Origin: DATCYZ01 sp036526195
GTDB taxonomy: Bacteria; Pseudomonadota; Gammaproteobacteria; Burkholderiales; SG8-39
Length of the DNA stretch: 53,681 bases
Assembly: GCA_036526195.1 (NCBI GenBank)
Contig: DATCYZ010000001.1
Coordinates: forward strand, 1-53,681
Direction: 5' to 3'
The translations under genes were made by a program, and so were the position numbers. The notes beneath the pieces were generated by a model that was given only the letters and a program-made list of their open reading frames with translations, did not search any database and was not told the DNA's origin. Of this stretch, positions 44,581-52,789 are shown piece after piece. Position 1 is the stretch's first letter. Each line of letters begins with the position of its first letter.

Positions 44581-44904
44581 ATGGGCGGAACCGTCGACCC
44601 GACCGTCATCAACCTGGTCATTTTCGTGCTGGCGATCTTCGTCGGCTACCACGTCATCTGGAACGTCACCTCGGCGCTGCACACGCCGCTGATGAGCGTC
44701 ACCAACGCGATCAGCTCGGTGATCATCGTCGGCGCCATCCTCGCCGCGGCGCCGAACGAGACCGATTTCGGCTCGGTGCTGGGCGTCATCGCGGTGGGAC
44801 TTGCCGCGGTGAACGTGGCTGGGGGCTTCCTCGTCACGCGCCGCATGCTCGAGATGTTCCGCAAGAAGGCACCCAAGGTGGCACCGAAGGAGGGCGCGAA
44901 ATGA
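44581..44904 (+). CDS. pntAb: NAD(P) transhydrogenase subunit alpha part 2 (membrane)
   Basis: A 107-residue membrane subunit with three or four helices (VINLVIFVLAIFVGYHVIWN, SVTNAISSVIIVGAILAAAP, VLGVIAVGLAAVNVAGGFLV) and a basic C-terminus (MLEMFRKKAPKVAPKEGAK). It forms, with PntB, the proton channel of the transhydrogenase. The stop overlaps the pntB start (ATGA). The length and pattern are standard for the split three-subunit type. Confidence 0.95.
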   Translation: MGGTVDPTVINLVIFVLAIFVGYHVIWNVTSALHTPLMSVTNAISSVIIVGAILAAAPNETDFGSVLGVIAVGLAAVNVAGGFLVTRRMLEMFRKKAPKVAPKEGAK

Positions 44905-46304
44905 GCGCCAACCAGCTGACGCTTTGGTACCTCGTCGCCTCGGTGTGCTTCATCCTGGCGCTGAAGGGCCTGTCGCATCCCGAGACCGCACGTCGCGGCA
45001 ACGTCTTCGGCATGGTCGGCATGACGATCGCTGTGCTGACCACCATCGCGGTGGTGGCGCGCGGGCGCGTCGACCTGATCCTCATGGCGATGCTCGCTGG
45101 CGGCGCGATCGGCGCGCTGGTGGCGCGCCGCGTCGAGATGACGCAGATGCCCGAACTCGTCGCTGCGATGCATTCGCTGGTCGGCATGGCGGCGGTGCTG
45201 ATCGCGGTGGCCACGGTCAACAACCCGGCGGCCTTCGGCGTGCCCGACCCGATGCCGGGCGGCAACAAGTTCGAGCTGTTCATCGGCACCTTCGTCGGCG
45301 CCATCACCTTCTCCGGATCGGTGATCGCCTTCGGCAAGCTCGCGGGGCTGGGCAAGCAGTTCCGGTTGTTCTCCTCCGCGCCGGTGGTATTCCCGGGCCA
45401 GCACATGGTGAACCTTGCGCTGGGCATCGCGATGCTCGGCTTCGGCGCGGCGTTCTTCCTCTCGCCGGACAAGGCCTGGACGCCGTTCCTCATCATGACC
45501 GCGATCGCCTTCGTGCTCGGCGTGCTGATCATCATCCCGATCGGTGGCGCCGACATGCCGGTGGTGATCTCGATGCTGAACAGCTATTCGGGCTGGGCCG
45601 CCGCCGGCATCGGCTTTTCGCTCAACAACCCGATGCTGATCATCGCTGGCGCACTGGTCGGATCCTCGGGCGCGATCCTCAGCTACATCATGTGCAAGGC
45701 GATGAACCGTTCGTTCTTCTCCGTGATCCTCGGCGGCTTCGGCGCGGCCGAGGGCGCGGCGGCGGCCGGCGGCGAGCAAAAGCCGGTGCGCTCTGGCTCG
45801 GCGGACGACGCCGCCTTCCTGATGGCGAACGCCGAGAGCGTGATCATCGTCCCGGGCTACGGCCTGGCGGTGGCGCGCGCCCAGCACGTGGTGAAGGAGA
45901 TGGCGGAGAAACTCGCGCACAAGGGCGTGAACGTGCGCTACGCGATCCACCCTGTCGCGGGCCGCATGCCGGGCCACATGAACGTGCTGCTGGCCGAGGC
46001 CGAGGTGCCCTACGACCAGGTCGCCGAGATGGACGACATCAACAGCGAGTTCGGCACCTGCGACGTCGCGCTGGTGCTCGGCGCGAACGACGTGGTCAAC
46101 CCGCTCGCCTACGAGAAGGGCAGCGCGATCCACGGCATGCCGATCCTCGACGTGGTGAAGGCGCGCACCGTGATCGTCAACAAGCGCAGCATGGCGGCGG
46201 GCTATGCCGGCCTCGACAATCCGCTCTTCTACATGGAGAAGACCATGATGGTCTTCGGCGACGGCAAGAAGGTCCTCGAGGACATCGTCAAGGCGCTCGA
46301 CTGA
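44901..46304 (+). CDS. pntB: NAD(P) transhydrogenase subunit beta
   Basis: The 467-residue protein has about nine N-terminal helices (residues 5-265, with VGMTIAVLTTIAVVARGRVD and the channel segment ISMLNSYSGWAAAGIGFSLN). The NADP(H)-binding domain III follows, with VIIVPGYGLAVARAQHVVKE, the Rossmann-like GRMPGHMNVLLAEAEVPYD and the conserved VINKRSMAAGYAGLDNPLFY. With PntAa and PntAb it couples hydride transfer from NADH to NADP+ to proton entry. It works alongside icd as an NADPH source. Confidence 0.97.
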   Translation: MSANQLTLWYLVASVCFILALKGLSHPETARRGNVFGMVGMTIAVLTTIAVVARGRVDLILMAMLAGGAIGALVARRVEMTQMPELVAAMHSLVGMAAVLIAVATVNNPAAFGVPDPMPGGNKFELFIGTFVGAITFSGSVIAFGKLAGLGKQFRLFSSAPVVFPGQHMVNLALGIAMLGFGAAFFLSPDKAWTPFLIMTAIAFVLGVLIIIPIGGADMPVVISMLNSYSGWAAAGIGFSLNNPMLIIAGALVGSSGAILSYIMCKAMNRSFFSVILGGFGAAEGAAAAGGEQKPVRSGSADDAAFLMANAESVIIVPGYGLAVARAQHVVKEMAEKLAHKGVNVRYAIHPVAGRMPGHMNVLLAEAEVPYDQVAEMDDINSEFGTCDVALVLGANDVVNPLAYEKGSAIHGMPILDVVKARTVIVNKRSMAAGYAGLDNPLFYMEKTMMVFGDGKKVLEDIVKALD

Positions 46305-46323
46305 GCGTCAGGCCGCGACCCCG

Positions 46324-46974
46324 GTGAGCGCCCGCACCCGCATCCTGGAGACGATCCGCCGCCGGCAGGGGCGCGGCGGCGCCGCGCCCTCCGGCGCGGA
46401 ACTCGAGCAGGTGACAAGCGCCCTGCGCGCGCACTCGCGCGGGCCGCTGCCGCCGCTCGAGGGCGATCTCGCCGGGCGCTTCTGCGCCCGCGCGCACGCC
46501 ACCACCAGCACCACCGACCGCGTCGAGCGCCTGCAGGACGTGCCGCAAGCGGTCGCGCGCTATCTTGCGGCGCAGGACCTGCCGCGGGCGGGCTGCGTCT
46601 GGCCGGCGCTTGCGCACCTCGACTGGCCCGGCGCCGGGCTTTCGCTCGAGGCGCGCGCCGCCACGGGCGAGGACCTGCTCGGCGTCACCGGCGCGTTCTG
46701 CGCGCTCGCCGAGACCGGCACGCTGATGCTGCTCTCGGGGGCGCAGACGCCGTCCTCGGTGAGCCTCCTGCCCGAGACCCACGTGGCGGTCGTCGAGGGT
46801 TCGCGCGTGGTGGCGCACATGGAAGACGGCTGGGACCTGCTGCGCCGGGAACAGGGCGTGCTGCCGCGCGCGGTGAACTTCATCTCCGGTCCGTCGCGCA
46901 CCGCGGACATCGAGCAAACCATCGTGCTCGGCGCGCACGGCCCGTACCGGGTGCACGTCGTCCTCGTCGGCTGA
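46324..46974 (+). CDS. lutC: LutC/YkgG family LUD-domain protein
   Basis: The 216-residue protein starts at GTG 46324, 19 nt after pntB. It carries the LUD (lactate utilisation) domain signature: GLSLEARAATGEDLLGVTGA, ALAETGTLMLLSGAQTPSSV, SLLPETHVAVVEGSRVV and ISGPSRTADIEQTIVLGAHG. LutC is normally the third subunit of the LutABC L-lactate oxidation complex, but no lutA or lutB is nearby. It may join a distant complex, or the glcDEF system 9 kb upstream; the latter is a guess. Confidence 0.88.
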   Translation: MSARTRILETIRRRQGRGGAAPSGAELEQVTSALRAHSRGPLPPLEGDLAGRFCARAHATTSTTDRVERLQDVPQAVARYLAAQDLPRAGCVWPALAHLDWPGAGLSLEARAATGEDLLGVTGAFCALAETGTLMLLSGAQTPSSVSLLPETHVAVVEGSRVVAHMEDGWDLLRREQGVLPRAVNFISGPSRTADIEQTIVLGAHGPYRVHVVLVG

Positions 46975-47017
46975 GCGGCGATGCGGCGCAGCACCCGGCG
47001 GGATGCGATGCGTTCGT

Positions 47018-47047
47018 TTGGCCGCGCGCGATGCACGCAGCTAGAAT
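47018..47047 (+). promoter_or_regulatory. Candidate promoter of the antiporter cluster
   Basis: TTGGCC (47018-47023), an 18-nt spacer and TAGAAT (47042-47047). The -10 hexamer ends 7 nt before the mnhE ATG, so the predicted transcript starts at or next to the start codon. No Shine-Dalgarno sequence is seen. Confidence 0.45.
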
Positions 47048-47054
47048 CCGGCGC

Positions 47055-47564
47055 ATGAGTACGGAATCCGCAGTTCGTCTGCCCCGACTGCGCGTCGTCA
47101 GCCTCGTGGTCTCGCTCAGCGTGTTCTGGGTGCTGATGTCGGGATACTTCACGCCGTTCCTGCTGGCCGCGGGCTTCGGCTCGTCGCTGCTCGTCGCCTG
47201 GCTGGCCTCGCACATGGAAGTGGCCGATCGCGAGGGCCATCCCGCCCACCTGCGGCTCGCGTCCATCGCGGGCTACTGGGCCTGGCTGCTGAAGGAAATC
47301 TGGAAATCCGGCGTGCTGGTCTCGCGCATCATCGTCGACCCGCGCCTGCCGGTGAGCCCGACGCTGGTGCGCTTTCGCCCGCTGCAGGACACGGCCGTCG
47401 GGCTGGCGACGCACGCCAACTCGATCACTCTCACGCCGGGCACGATCACCGTGCAGGCCGATCACCACGAGTTCCTCGTCCACGGCGTCACCGCGGAAAC
47501 CGCCGCCGGCGCGGTGGACAGCGAGATGGACCGTCGCGTGCACCGCTTCGAGGGGACGGCCTGA
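47055..47564 (+). CDS. mnhE: Mrp-type Na+/H+ antiporter subunit E
   Basis: A 169-residue membrane subunit with two N-terminal helices (VVSLVVSLSVFWVLMSGYF, LLAAGFGSSLLVAWLASHME) and the MnhE core: IAGYWAWLLKEIWKSGVLVS, RFRPLQDTAVGLATHANSIT, LTPGTITVQADHHEFLVHGV. It is the first gene of a nine-gene plus-strand run. In Mbh-type nomenclature it corresponds to MbhA. The next gene follows without a gap (TGAATG). The start chosen is ATG 47055. Confidence 0.93.
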   Translation: MSTESAVRLPRLRVVSLVVSLSVFWVLMSGYFTPFLLAAGFGSSLLVAWLASHMEVADREGHPAHLRLASIAGYWAWLLKEIWKSGVLVSRIIVDPRLPVSPTLVRFRPLQDTAVGLATHANSITLTPGTITVQADHHEFLVHGVTAETAAGAVDSEMDRRVHRFEGTA

Positions 47565-47846
47565 ATGTTCGAGGCCGCCGTGCTCGGGCTGCTGGTCGCG
47601 ATGTCGCTGGCGCTGGTGCGCGCGCTGAAGGGTCCGACGGTGTTCGACCGCGCGCAGGCGGCCAACACCATCGGCACGCTCGCCGTGCTGCTGCTGGCGG
47701 TGATGGGGTTCCTCGGCGGACGCCCGGAATTCCTCGACCTCGCCATCGTCTACGGCCTGCTGAACGTCATCGGCACCATCGCGGTGCTGAAGTTCTTCCA
47801 CTTCGGCGACCTGGGTGAGCAGGGCGGCGAGGGCGGGTCGAAGTGA
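47565..47846 (+). CDS. mnhF: Mrp-type Na+/H+ antiporter subunit F
   Basis: The 93-residue three-helix subunit begins MFEAAVLGLLVAMSLALVRA and continues KGPTVFDRAQAANTIGTLAV with the conserved GP-x-x-x-DR-x-x-A-x-N motif of MnhF, then FLDLAIVYGLLNVIGTIAVL. It corresponds to MbhB. It abuts mnhE and overlaps mnhG by 4 nt (GTGA). It is a membrane-domain component of the antiporter complex. Confidence 0.93.
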   Translation: MFEAAVLGLLVAMSLALVRALKGPTVFDRAQAANTIGTLAVLLLAVMGFLGGRPEFLDLAIVYGLLNVIGTIAVLKFFHFGDLGEQGGEGGSK

Positions 47847-48166
47847 TCGTGCTCGACATCCTGTCGTGGGTGCTGCTGCTTGCCGGCACGGTGTTCTGCG
47901 TGATCAGCGCGGTGGGCTTGCTGCGCATGCCGGATTTCTTCACCCGCATGCACGCGGCCAGCGTCGCCGACACGCTTGGCGCCGGCCTGCTGCTGGCCGG
48001 CCTGATCCTGCAGGCGGGGTTCACGCTGGTCTTGGTGAAGCTGGTGGCCATCGGCCTGCTGATTTTCTTCACCAGCCCGACTGCCACGCACGCGCTCGCC
48101 AAGGCGGCGATCGCGCGCGGCATCGGCCCGGAGCACGCGAAGGGGGACGTGCCATCGAACAGCTGA
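47843..48166 (+). CDS. mnhG: Mrp-type Na+/H+ antiporter subunit G
   Basis: A 107-residue three-helix protein starting at GTG 47843. The diagnostic MnhG line is VISAVGLLRMPDFFTRMHAA followed by SVADTLGAGLLLAGLILQAG, and the third helix (LVKLVAIGLLIFFTSPTATH) is present with the PTATHALAKAA ending. It corresponds to MbhC. Its 3' end overlaps the DUF4040 gene by about 13 nt. Confidence 0.93.
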   Translation: MIVLDILSWVLLLAGTVFCVISAVGLLRMPDFFTRMHAASVADTLGAGLLLAGLILQAGFTLVLVKLVAIGLLIFFTSPTATHALAKAAIARGIGPEHAKGDVPSNS

Positions 48167-48702
48167 TCATCGCGGTGCTGCTCACGCTGATGGCGGTGGC
48201 GACGGTGGCCATTGCGCTGCAGCGCAACCTCTTTTCGGTGGTCATTCTCGGTGGCGTCTACAGCTTCCTGATGGCCACCGTGCTGGTTGCGCTGGACGCG
48301 GTGGATGTCGCCATGACCGAGGCCTCGGTGGGCGCCGGCATCTCCACCGTGCTGCTGCTCGGCGCGCTCTACCTGTGCGGCGGCGAGGAGGCGAAACCCC
48401 TGCACCGGCCGTGGCTGCCGCTGGCGGTCTCGCTCATCATCGTCGGTGCGCTGGTCTACGGCACGCTCGGCCTGCCGGCGTTTTCGGACGCGCTCGCGCC
48501 GATCCACGTGCACGTCGCGCCGCGCTATCTGCTGCAGGGTCCGATCGAGACCGGCATCCCCAACGTCGTCACCGCGGTGCTCGCGAGCTACCGCGGCTTC
48601 GACACGCTGGGCGAGGTGACGGTGGTGTTCACCGCGGGCGCCGGGGTGATCGCGCTGCTGCGCCGCGCGCGCCGGCGCAAGGACTGGGAGTCCGAGAAAT
48701 GA
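48154..48702 (+). CDS. DUF4040/MnhB-N type antiporter subunit (MrpA C-terminal part), unusual start
   Basis: About 182 residues, read from IEQLIIAVLLTLMAVATVAI. It contains the DUF4040 domain (LFSVVILGGVYSFLMATVLV, DVAMTEASVGAGISTVLLLG) and a second part with VTAVLASYRGFDTLGEVTVV, matching the MrpA C-terminal domain, equivalent to MbhD plus MbhE. No ATG, GTG or TTG lies near the AAGGGGG Shine-Dalgarno sequence; in frame, 7 nt after it, is ATC (48154). The first usual start codon is GTG 48175, which would remove part of helix 1. It may initiate at ATC, or the sequence may have one error. Confidence 0.85.
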   Translation: MEQLIIAVLLTLMAVATVAIALQRNLFSVVILGGVYSFLMATVLVALDAVDVAMTEASVGAGISTVLLLGALYLCGGEEAKPLHRPWLPLAVSLIIVGALVYGTLGLPAFSDALAPIHVHVAPRYLLQGPIETGIPNVVTAVLASYRGFDTLGEVTVVFTAGAGVIALLRRARRRKDWESEK

Positions 48703-49130
48703 AGGATTTCCTGGTCCTGCGCATCGTCGCCAAGCTGCTGATCCCCTACATGCTGGTGTTCGCGCTCTATGTGCAGTTCCACGGCGACTTCGGCCCGGGG
48801 GGCGGTTTCCAGGCCGGCGTGATCGCCGCCGCGGCCGTGATCTTCTACGCCCTCATCTTCGGCCTGCCGGCGGCGCGCCGCATGGTGCCCGACGGGTTGG
48901 TCGAGGCGATGGTCGGCCTCGGCGTGCTGCTCTACGCCGGGGTCGGCGTGGCCGGCATCGTGCTGGGCGGCAATTTTCTCGATTACTTCGTGCTGGACGC
49001 GGACCCGGTGGCCGGCCAGCACCGTGGCATCTTCTGGGTCGAGGCGGGCGTAGGCATCACGGTGTCCGGCGTGATGCTGAAGATCTTCTACATGTTCGCC
49101 GGCCGCCGCCGCCGGGCGCGCGAGCGATGA
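48699..49130 (+). CDS. mnhB: Mrp-type Na+/H+ antiporter subunit B
   Basis: A 143-residue MnhB domain with four helices. The signature is LRIVAKLLIPYMLVFALYVQ, then FHGDFGPGGGFQAGVIAAAA, the conserved H-G-x2-x-P-G-G-G-F-x-x-G line, and GIFWVEAGVGITVSGVMLKI near the end. It corresponds to MbhF. It overlaps the preceding gene by ATGA. The copy-3 palindrome follows 27 nt after the stop. Confidence 0.93.
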   Translation: MKDFLVLRIVAKLLIPYMLVFALYVQFHGDFGPGGGFQAGVIAAAAVIFYALIFGLPAARRMVPDGLVEAMVGLGVLLYAGVGVAGIVLGGNFLDYFVLDADPVAGQHRGIFWVEAGVGITVSGVMLKIFYMFAGRRRRARER

Positions 49131-49157
49131 GGGCCGCGCGCCGGCATCGGCCATGTG

Positions 49158-49173
49158 GTAACATATATGTTAC
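49158..49173. repeat. Dispersed AT-rich palindrome, copy 3
   Basis: GTAACATATATGTTAC again, here extended to 20 bp (TGGTAA...TTACCA), with outer partial arms GCCAT and ATGGC making a 33-bp imperfect dyad. It lies inside the antiporter run, 27 nt after the mnhB stop and 42 nt before mnhC. Flanks match copy 1 (CCATAA, TCGGCGC) and copy 2 (GGCCAT). Confidence 0.85.
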
Positions 49174-49215
49174 CATAATGGCGAGATCGGCGCCCCGCCG
49201 GCGCCGCGCGCGCCC

Positions 49216-49584
49216 ATGAGCGCCGCAGCGGGGCATTACAGCTACTGGATCACCGTGCTGCTGATGGTGGCCGGGCTGTACATCGTCATCGCCCGCGGCA
49301 ACCTGGTGAAGAAGCTGATCGGCCTGTCGATCTTCCAGACCTCGGTCTACCTGCTGTACATCGCGCCGGGCAAGCTGATCGGCGGCACCGCGCCGATCGT
49401 CGCCGAGGGCTACGCGGTGTACTCGAACCCGCTGCCGCACGTGCTGATCCTGACAGCGATCGTGGTCGGCGTGGCGACGCTCGCCCTCGGGCTGGCCATC
49501 GTGGTGCGCATCCGCGAGATGTACGGCAGCATCGAGGAGGACGAGATCCTCGCCGCCGACCGGGACGACGGGCCGGACCGGTGA
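49216..49584 (+). CDS. mnhC: Mrp-type Na+/H+ antiporter subunit C
   Basis: A 122-residue NuoK-like subunit with three helices: YWITVLLMVAGLYIVIARGN, LIGLSIFQTSVYLLYIAPGK and LPHVLILTAIVVGVATLALG, with the VKKLIGL and ALTAIVV-type motifs of MnhC/NuoK. A C-terminal acidic tail follows (GSIEEDEILAADRDDG). It corresponds to MbhG. It begins after the only sizeable gap in the cluster (85 bp), which holds palindrome copy 3, and overlaps mnhD by 4 nt. Confidence 0.93.
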   Translation: MSAAAGHYSYWITVLLMVAGLYIVIARGNLVKKLIGLSIFQTSVYLLYIAPGKLIGGTAPIVAEGYAVYSNPLPHVLILTAIVVGVATLALGLAIVVRIREMYGSIEEDEILAADRDDGPDR

Positions 49585-51065
49585 CCTTCGCACACCTGCC
49601 GATCCTCGCGGTCGCGGTGCCGCTGATCGCCGCGCCGGTGACGCTGCTCCTGCGCCGATCGACGCCGGCCTGGGCGGTGGCGACCACGGCCTGCGCCTTT
49701 TCCTTCGTGGCGTCGATCCTGCTCGCGCTCGAGGTCGCGGCCCGCGGCGTCATCAGCTACCACATCGGCAGCTGGCCCCCGCCCTGGGGCATCGAGTATC
49801 GCATCGACGCGCTCTCGGCCTTCGTCATGGTGCTGGTCTCGGGCATCGCCACGGTGGTCGCGCCCTACGCCTGGCGCTCGGTGCGGGCGGAACTGCCGCG
49901 CGACCGACTCTACCTTTTCTACACCATGTTCTGCCTGTGCGTGACCGGTCTGCTCGGCATGACGGCCACGGGCGACGCCTTCAACATCTTCGTCTTCATG
50001 GAGATCGCCTCGCTGTCGAGCTACGTGCTGATCGCGCTCGGGCGCGACCGCCGTGCGCTGCTGGCGGCCTACCAGTACCTGATCCTCGGCACCATCGGCG
50101 CCACCTTCTACGTGATCGGCGTCGGCATGCTGTACCTGGTCACCGGTACGCTCAACCTCGCCGACATGGCTTCGCGCCTGCCTGAGGTCGCCGACACGCG
50201 TCCGGTGCTGGCCGCGCTCGCCTTCATCACCGTCGGCATTTCGCTGAAGCTCGCGCTCTTTCCGCTGCACCTCTGGCTGCCGAATGCCTACGCCTACGCG
50301 CCCTCGGCGGTCACCGCGCTGCTTGCCGCCACCGCCACCAAGGTCTCGGTCTACATCCTGCTGCGCTTCTACTTCAGCGTCTTCGGCCTGCATCTGGTCA
50401 CCGAATCGCTGCCGATGCCGGAGATCCTGCTGGTGCTCTCGCTCGCGGGCATCATCACCGCCTCTCTGGTGGCGGTCTGGCAGACTGACCTGAAGCGCCT
50501 GTTTGCCTGGTCGAGCGTCGCGCAGATCGGCTACATCACGCTCGGCATCGCGATGGCCTCGATCGACGGCCTCACCGCGTCGGTCATCCATCTCTTCAAC
50601 CACGGCATCACCAAGGGCGCGCTGTTCCTGCTGCTCGGCGGCGTGGCGCTGCGCATGGGCGGTCGCGCGCGCCTCGAGGACGTGCGCGGCCTCGGCCGCA
50701 GCATGCCGCTCACCGCGTTCGGCATCACGCTCGCCGGCCTGTCGCTGATCGGCGTGCCCGGCACCGCGGGCTTCATCAGCAAGTGGTTCCTGGTGCTCTC
50801 GGCGCTCGAGGCCGGGCGCTGGTGGCTGGCCGGCACGGTGGTGGCGACCTCGCTGATCGCCGTGGTCTATGTCTGGCGCTTCGTCGAGGCCGCCTACCTG
50901 TCCGCGCCGCCGGCCGACGCGCCCGCGCAAGGCGAAGCGCCGTGGACCATGCTGGTGCCCGCCTGGGCGCTCGCCGCAGCCTGCGTCTGGTTCGGGCTGG
51001 ACACCTCGTTCACGGTCGAGGGCGCGCAGCGCGCCGCGCAACTGCTGGTGGGGGGCGCGCCGTGA
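49581..51065 (+). CDS. mnhD: Mrp-type Na+/H+ antiporter subunit D, first copy
   Basis: A 494-residue NuoN/M-like proton-translocating subunit of about 14 helices, starting at GTG 49581. Key charged residues are visible: Glu in FVFMEIASLSSYVLIALGRD (helix 5), Lys in GISLKLALFPLHLWLPNAYA (helix 7), Lys in TDLKRLFAWSSVAQIGYITL, and HLFNHGITKGALFLLLGGVA with a conserved Lys. It corresponds to MbhH/MrpD. Start and stop overlap the neighbours (GTGA). It is the first of three such pumps in this cluster. Confidence 0.93.
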   Translation: MTFAHLPILAVAVPLIAAPVTLLLRRSTPAWAVATTACAFSFVASILLALEVAARGVISYHIGSWPPPWGIEYRIDALSAFVMVLVSGIATVVAPYAWRSVRAELPRDRLYLFYTMFCLCVTGLLGMTATGDAFNIFVFMEIASLSSYVLIALGRDRRALLAAYQYLILGTIGATFYVIGVGMLYLVTGTLNLADMASRLPEVADTRPVLAALAFITVGISLKLALFPLHLWLPNAYAYAPSAVTALLAATATKVSVYILLRFYFSVFGLHLVTESLPMPEILLVLSLAGIITASLVAVWQTDLKRLFAWSSVAQIGYITLGIAMASIDGLTASVIHLFNHGITKGALFLLLGGVALRMGGRARLEDVRGLGRSMPLTAFGITLAGLSLIGVPGTAGFISKWFLVLSALEAGRWWLAGTVVATSLIAVVYVWRFVEAAYLSAPPADAPAQGEAPWTMLVPAWALAAACVWFGLDTSFTVEGAQRAAQLLVGGAP

Positions 51066-52516
51066 CGAGCGCGCAACTCATCGCCGCGGCGCTCGCCGTG
51101 CCGACGCTGGGCGCGCTCGGCATCGGCCTCGCGGGCCGCTGGCCGAACCTGCGCGAGGCCGTGACGCTGGTGACGGCGGCGCTGCTGTTCGCCTGCGTGG
51201 CCAGCCTTGCGCCGGCGGTGCTGGCAGGCGGGCGCCCGCAGCTGTTCGTCGTCGAGATGCTGCCGGGCATCGCGCTGGGCTTCCGCGTCGAGCCGCTCGG
51301 CATGCTGTTCGCGCTGGTCGCCTCGAGCCTCTGGATCGTGAACTCGATCTACTCCATCGGCTACATGCGCGCCAACGAGGAGGCGCACCAGACGCGCTTC
51401 TACATCTGCTTCGCGCTGGCGCTCGCTGCGACCATGGGCATCGCGTTCTCGGCGAACGTGCTGACGCTGTTCCTCTTCTACGAAATGCTCACGCTGGTCA
51501 CCTGGCCGCTGGTCACACACCACGGCGACGACAAGGCGCGCGCCGGCGGGCGCACCTACCTCGGCATCCTGATCGGCACCTCGATCGTGCTGCTGCTGCC
51601 GGCCCTCATCATCACCTGGTGGACCACCGGCACGCTGGAGTTCACCCCGGGCGGCATCGTCGGCGGTGCGGGGCTGTCGAGCGCCGCGGTCGGCGGCTTG
51701 CTCGCCCTGTACATGTTCGGCATCGGCAAGGCGGCGCTGATGCCGTTCCACCGCTGGCTGCCGGCGGCGATGGTGGCGCCGACGCCGGTCTCCGCGCTGC
51801 TGCACGCGGTGGCGGTGGTGAAGGCGGGCGTGTTCACCGTGGTCAAGGTGCTGGTGTACGTGTTCGGCATCGACTCGCTGGCCGCCGCGGGCAGCGCCGA
51901 CTGGCTGCCGGTGATCGCCGGCTTCACCGTGATCGCCGCCTCCGTCGTCGCGCTGCGCTCGGACAACCTCAAGCGGCGGCTCGCCTATTCGACGGTCAGC
52001 CAGCTCTCCTACGTGGTGATCGCCGCCGCGGTGCTGCTGCCGCTATCGGTGGCCGGGGCGGTGCTGCACATCGCCGCGCACGCGGTGAGCAAGATCACGC
52101 TGTTCTTCGCCGCCGGAGCGATCTACACCGCGGCGCACAAGACCGAGATCAGCCAGCTTGACGGCATCGGCCGGCGCATGCCCTGGACCATGACCGCGTT
52201 CACCATCGGCGCGCTGTCGTTGATCGGCATTCCGCCGGGCATCGGCTTCGTCAGCAAGTGGTTCATGCTGCAGGGCGTGTTCGCCGCGGAGCTTTGGCTG
52301 GTGGCCGGCGTGATGCTCGCGAGCACGGTGCTGAACGCCGCCTACTTCATGCCGATCATCCATGCCGCCTTCTTTCGCGCGCCCAGGGGCGATGCGCACG
52401 GCGAGGCGCCGCTGCCGATGGTGCTGGCCCTGTGTGCCACCGCGGCGGCCACGGTGGCGCTTTTCTTCCTGCCCGAGCTGCCGCTTGCGCTTGCGCGCAG
52501 CGTGGCCGGGCTCTAA
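51062..52516 (+). CDS. Proton-translocating NuoM/MnhD-like subunit, second copy
   Basis: A 484-residue paralogue of MnhD. It has a GTG start overlapping the previous stop. It carries Glu in LFLFYEMLTLVTWPLVTHHG, Lys in GIGKAALMPFHRWLPAAMVA, HAVAVVKAGVFTVVKVLVYV, the line SDNLKRRLAYSTVSQLSYVV, and HIAAHAVSKITLFFAAGAIY. The H-A-V-A-V-V-K-A-G motif is closer to NuoL/hydrogenase-4 type pumps than to mnhD at 49581, so the two are distinct subunits rather than a recent tandem copy. It probably forms a second proton channel in the same complex. Confidence 0.92.
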   Translation: MTSAQLIAAALAVPTLGALGIGLAGRWPNLREAVTLVTAALLFACVASLAPAVLAGGRPQLFVVEMLPGIALGFRVEPLGMLFALVASSLWIVNSIYSIGYMRANEEAHQTRFYICFALALAATMGIAFSANVLTLFLFYEMLTLVTWPLVTHHGDDKARAGGRTYLGILIGTSIVLLLPALIITWWTTGTLEFTPGGIVGGAGLSSAAVGGLLALYMFGIGKAALMPFHRWLPAAMVAPTPVSALLHAVAVVKAGVFTVVKVLVYVFGIDSLAAAGSADWLPVIAGFTVIAASVVALRSDNLKRRLAYSTVSQLSYVVIAAAVLLPLSVAGAVLHIAAHAVSKITLFFAAGAIYTAAHKTEISQLDGIGRRMPWTMTAFTIGALSLIGIPPGIGFVSKWFMLQGVFAAELWLVAGVMLASTVLNAAYFMPIIHAAFFRAPRGDAHGEAPLPMVLALCATAAATVALFFLPELPLALARSVAGL

Positions 52517-52531
52517 GCGGAGGGGCACGAG

Positions 52532-52789
52532 GTGCAATCCCGCAACGAAGGTGAACGCTGGCTGGACCGCAAGGCGAACGTCGATCGCGTGTACTGGTCG
52601 GTGTGGGTGATCTGCGGCCTGCTGCTGCTGGTGGAGCCGCTGGTGCACAAGCACGGCGATTTCCCGTTCGAGGACTGGTTCGGCTTCCACGGCTGGTACG
52701 GGCTGGTGGCCTGCGTGGCGCTGGTGCTCGCCGCGCGCGGGCTGCGGGTGATCCTCAAGCGACCCGAGGACTACTATGAGCGGGATTGA
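52532..52789 (+). CDS. Small membrane protein of the antiporter cluster
   Basis: An 85-residue protein starting at GTG 52532 behind a GGAGG-like site (GCGGAGGGGC). It has two helices (VYWSVWVICGLLLLVEPLVH and GLVACVALVLAARGLRVIL) joined by KHGDFPFEDWFGFHGWY, and ends RPEDYYERD. The combination of a periplasmic aromatic loop and a terminal PEDYY is, to my recollection, recurrent near multi-pump Na+/H+ antiporter or hydrogenase-4 modules, but it has no assigned role. The last 14 nt overlap the next pump gene, so expression is coupled. Confidence 0.8.
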   Translation: MQSRNEGERWLDRKANVDRVYWSVWVICGLLLLVEPLVHKHGDFPFEDWFGFHGWYGLVACVALVLAARGLRVILKRPEDYYERD

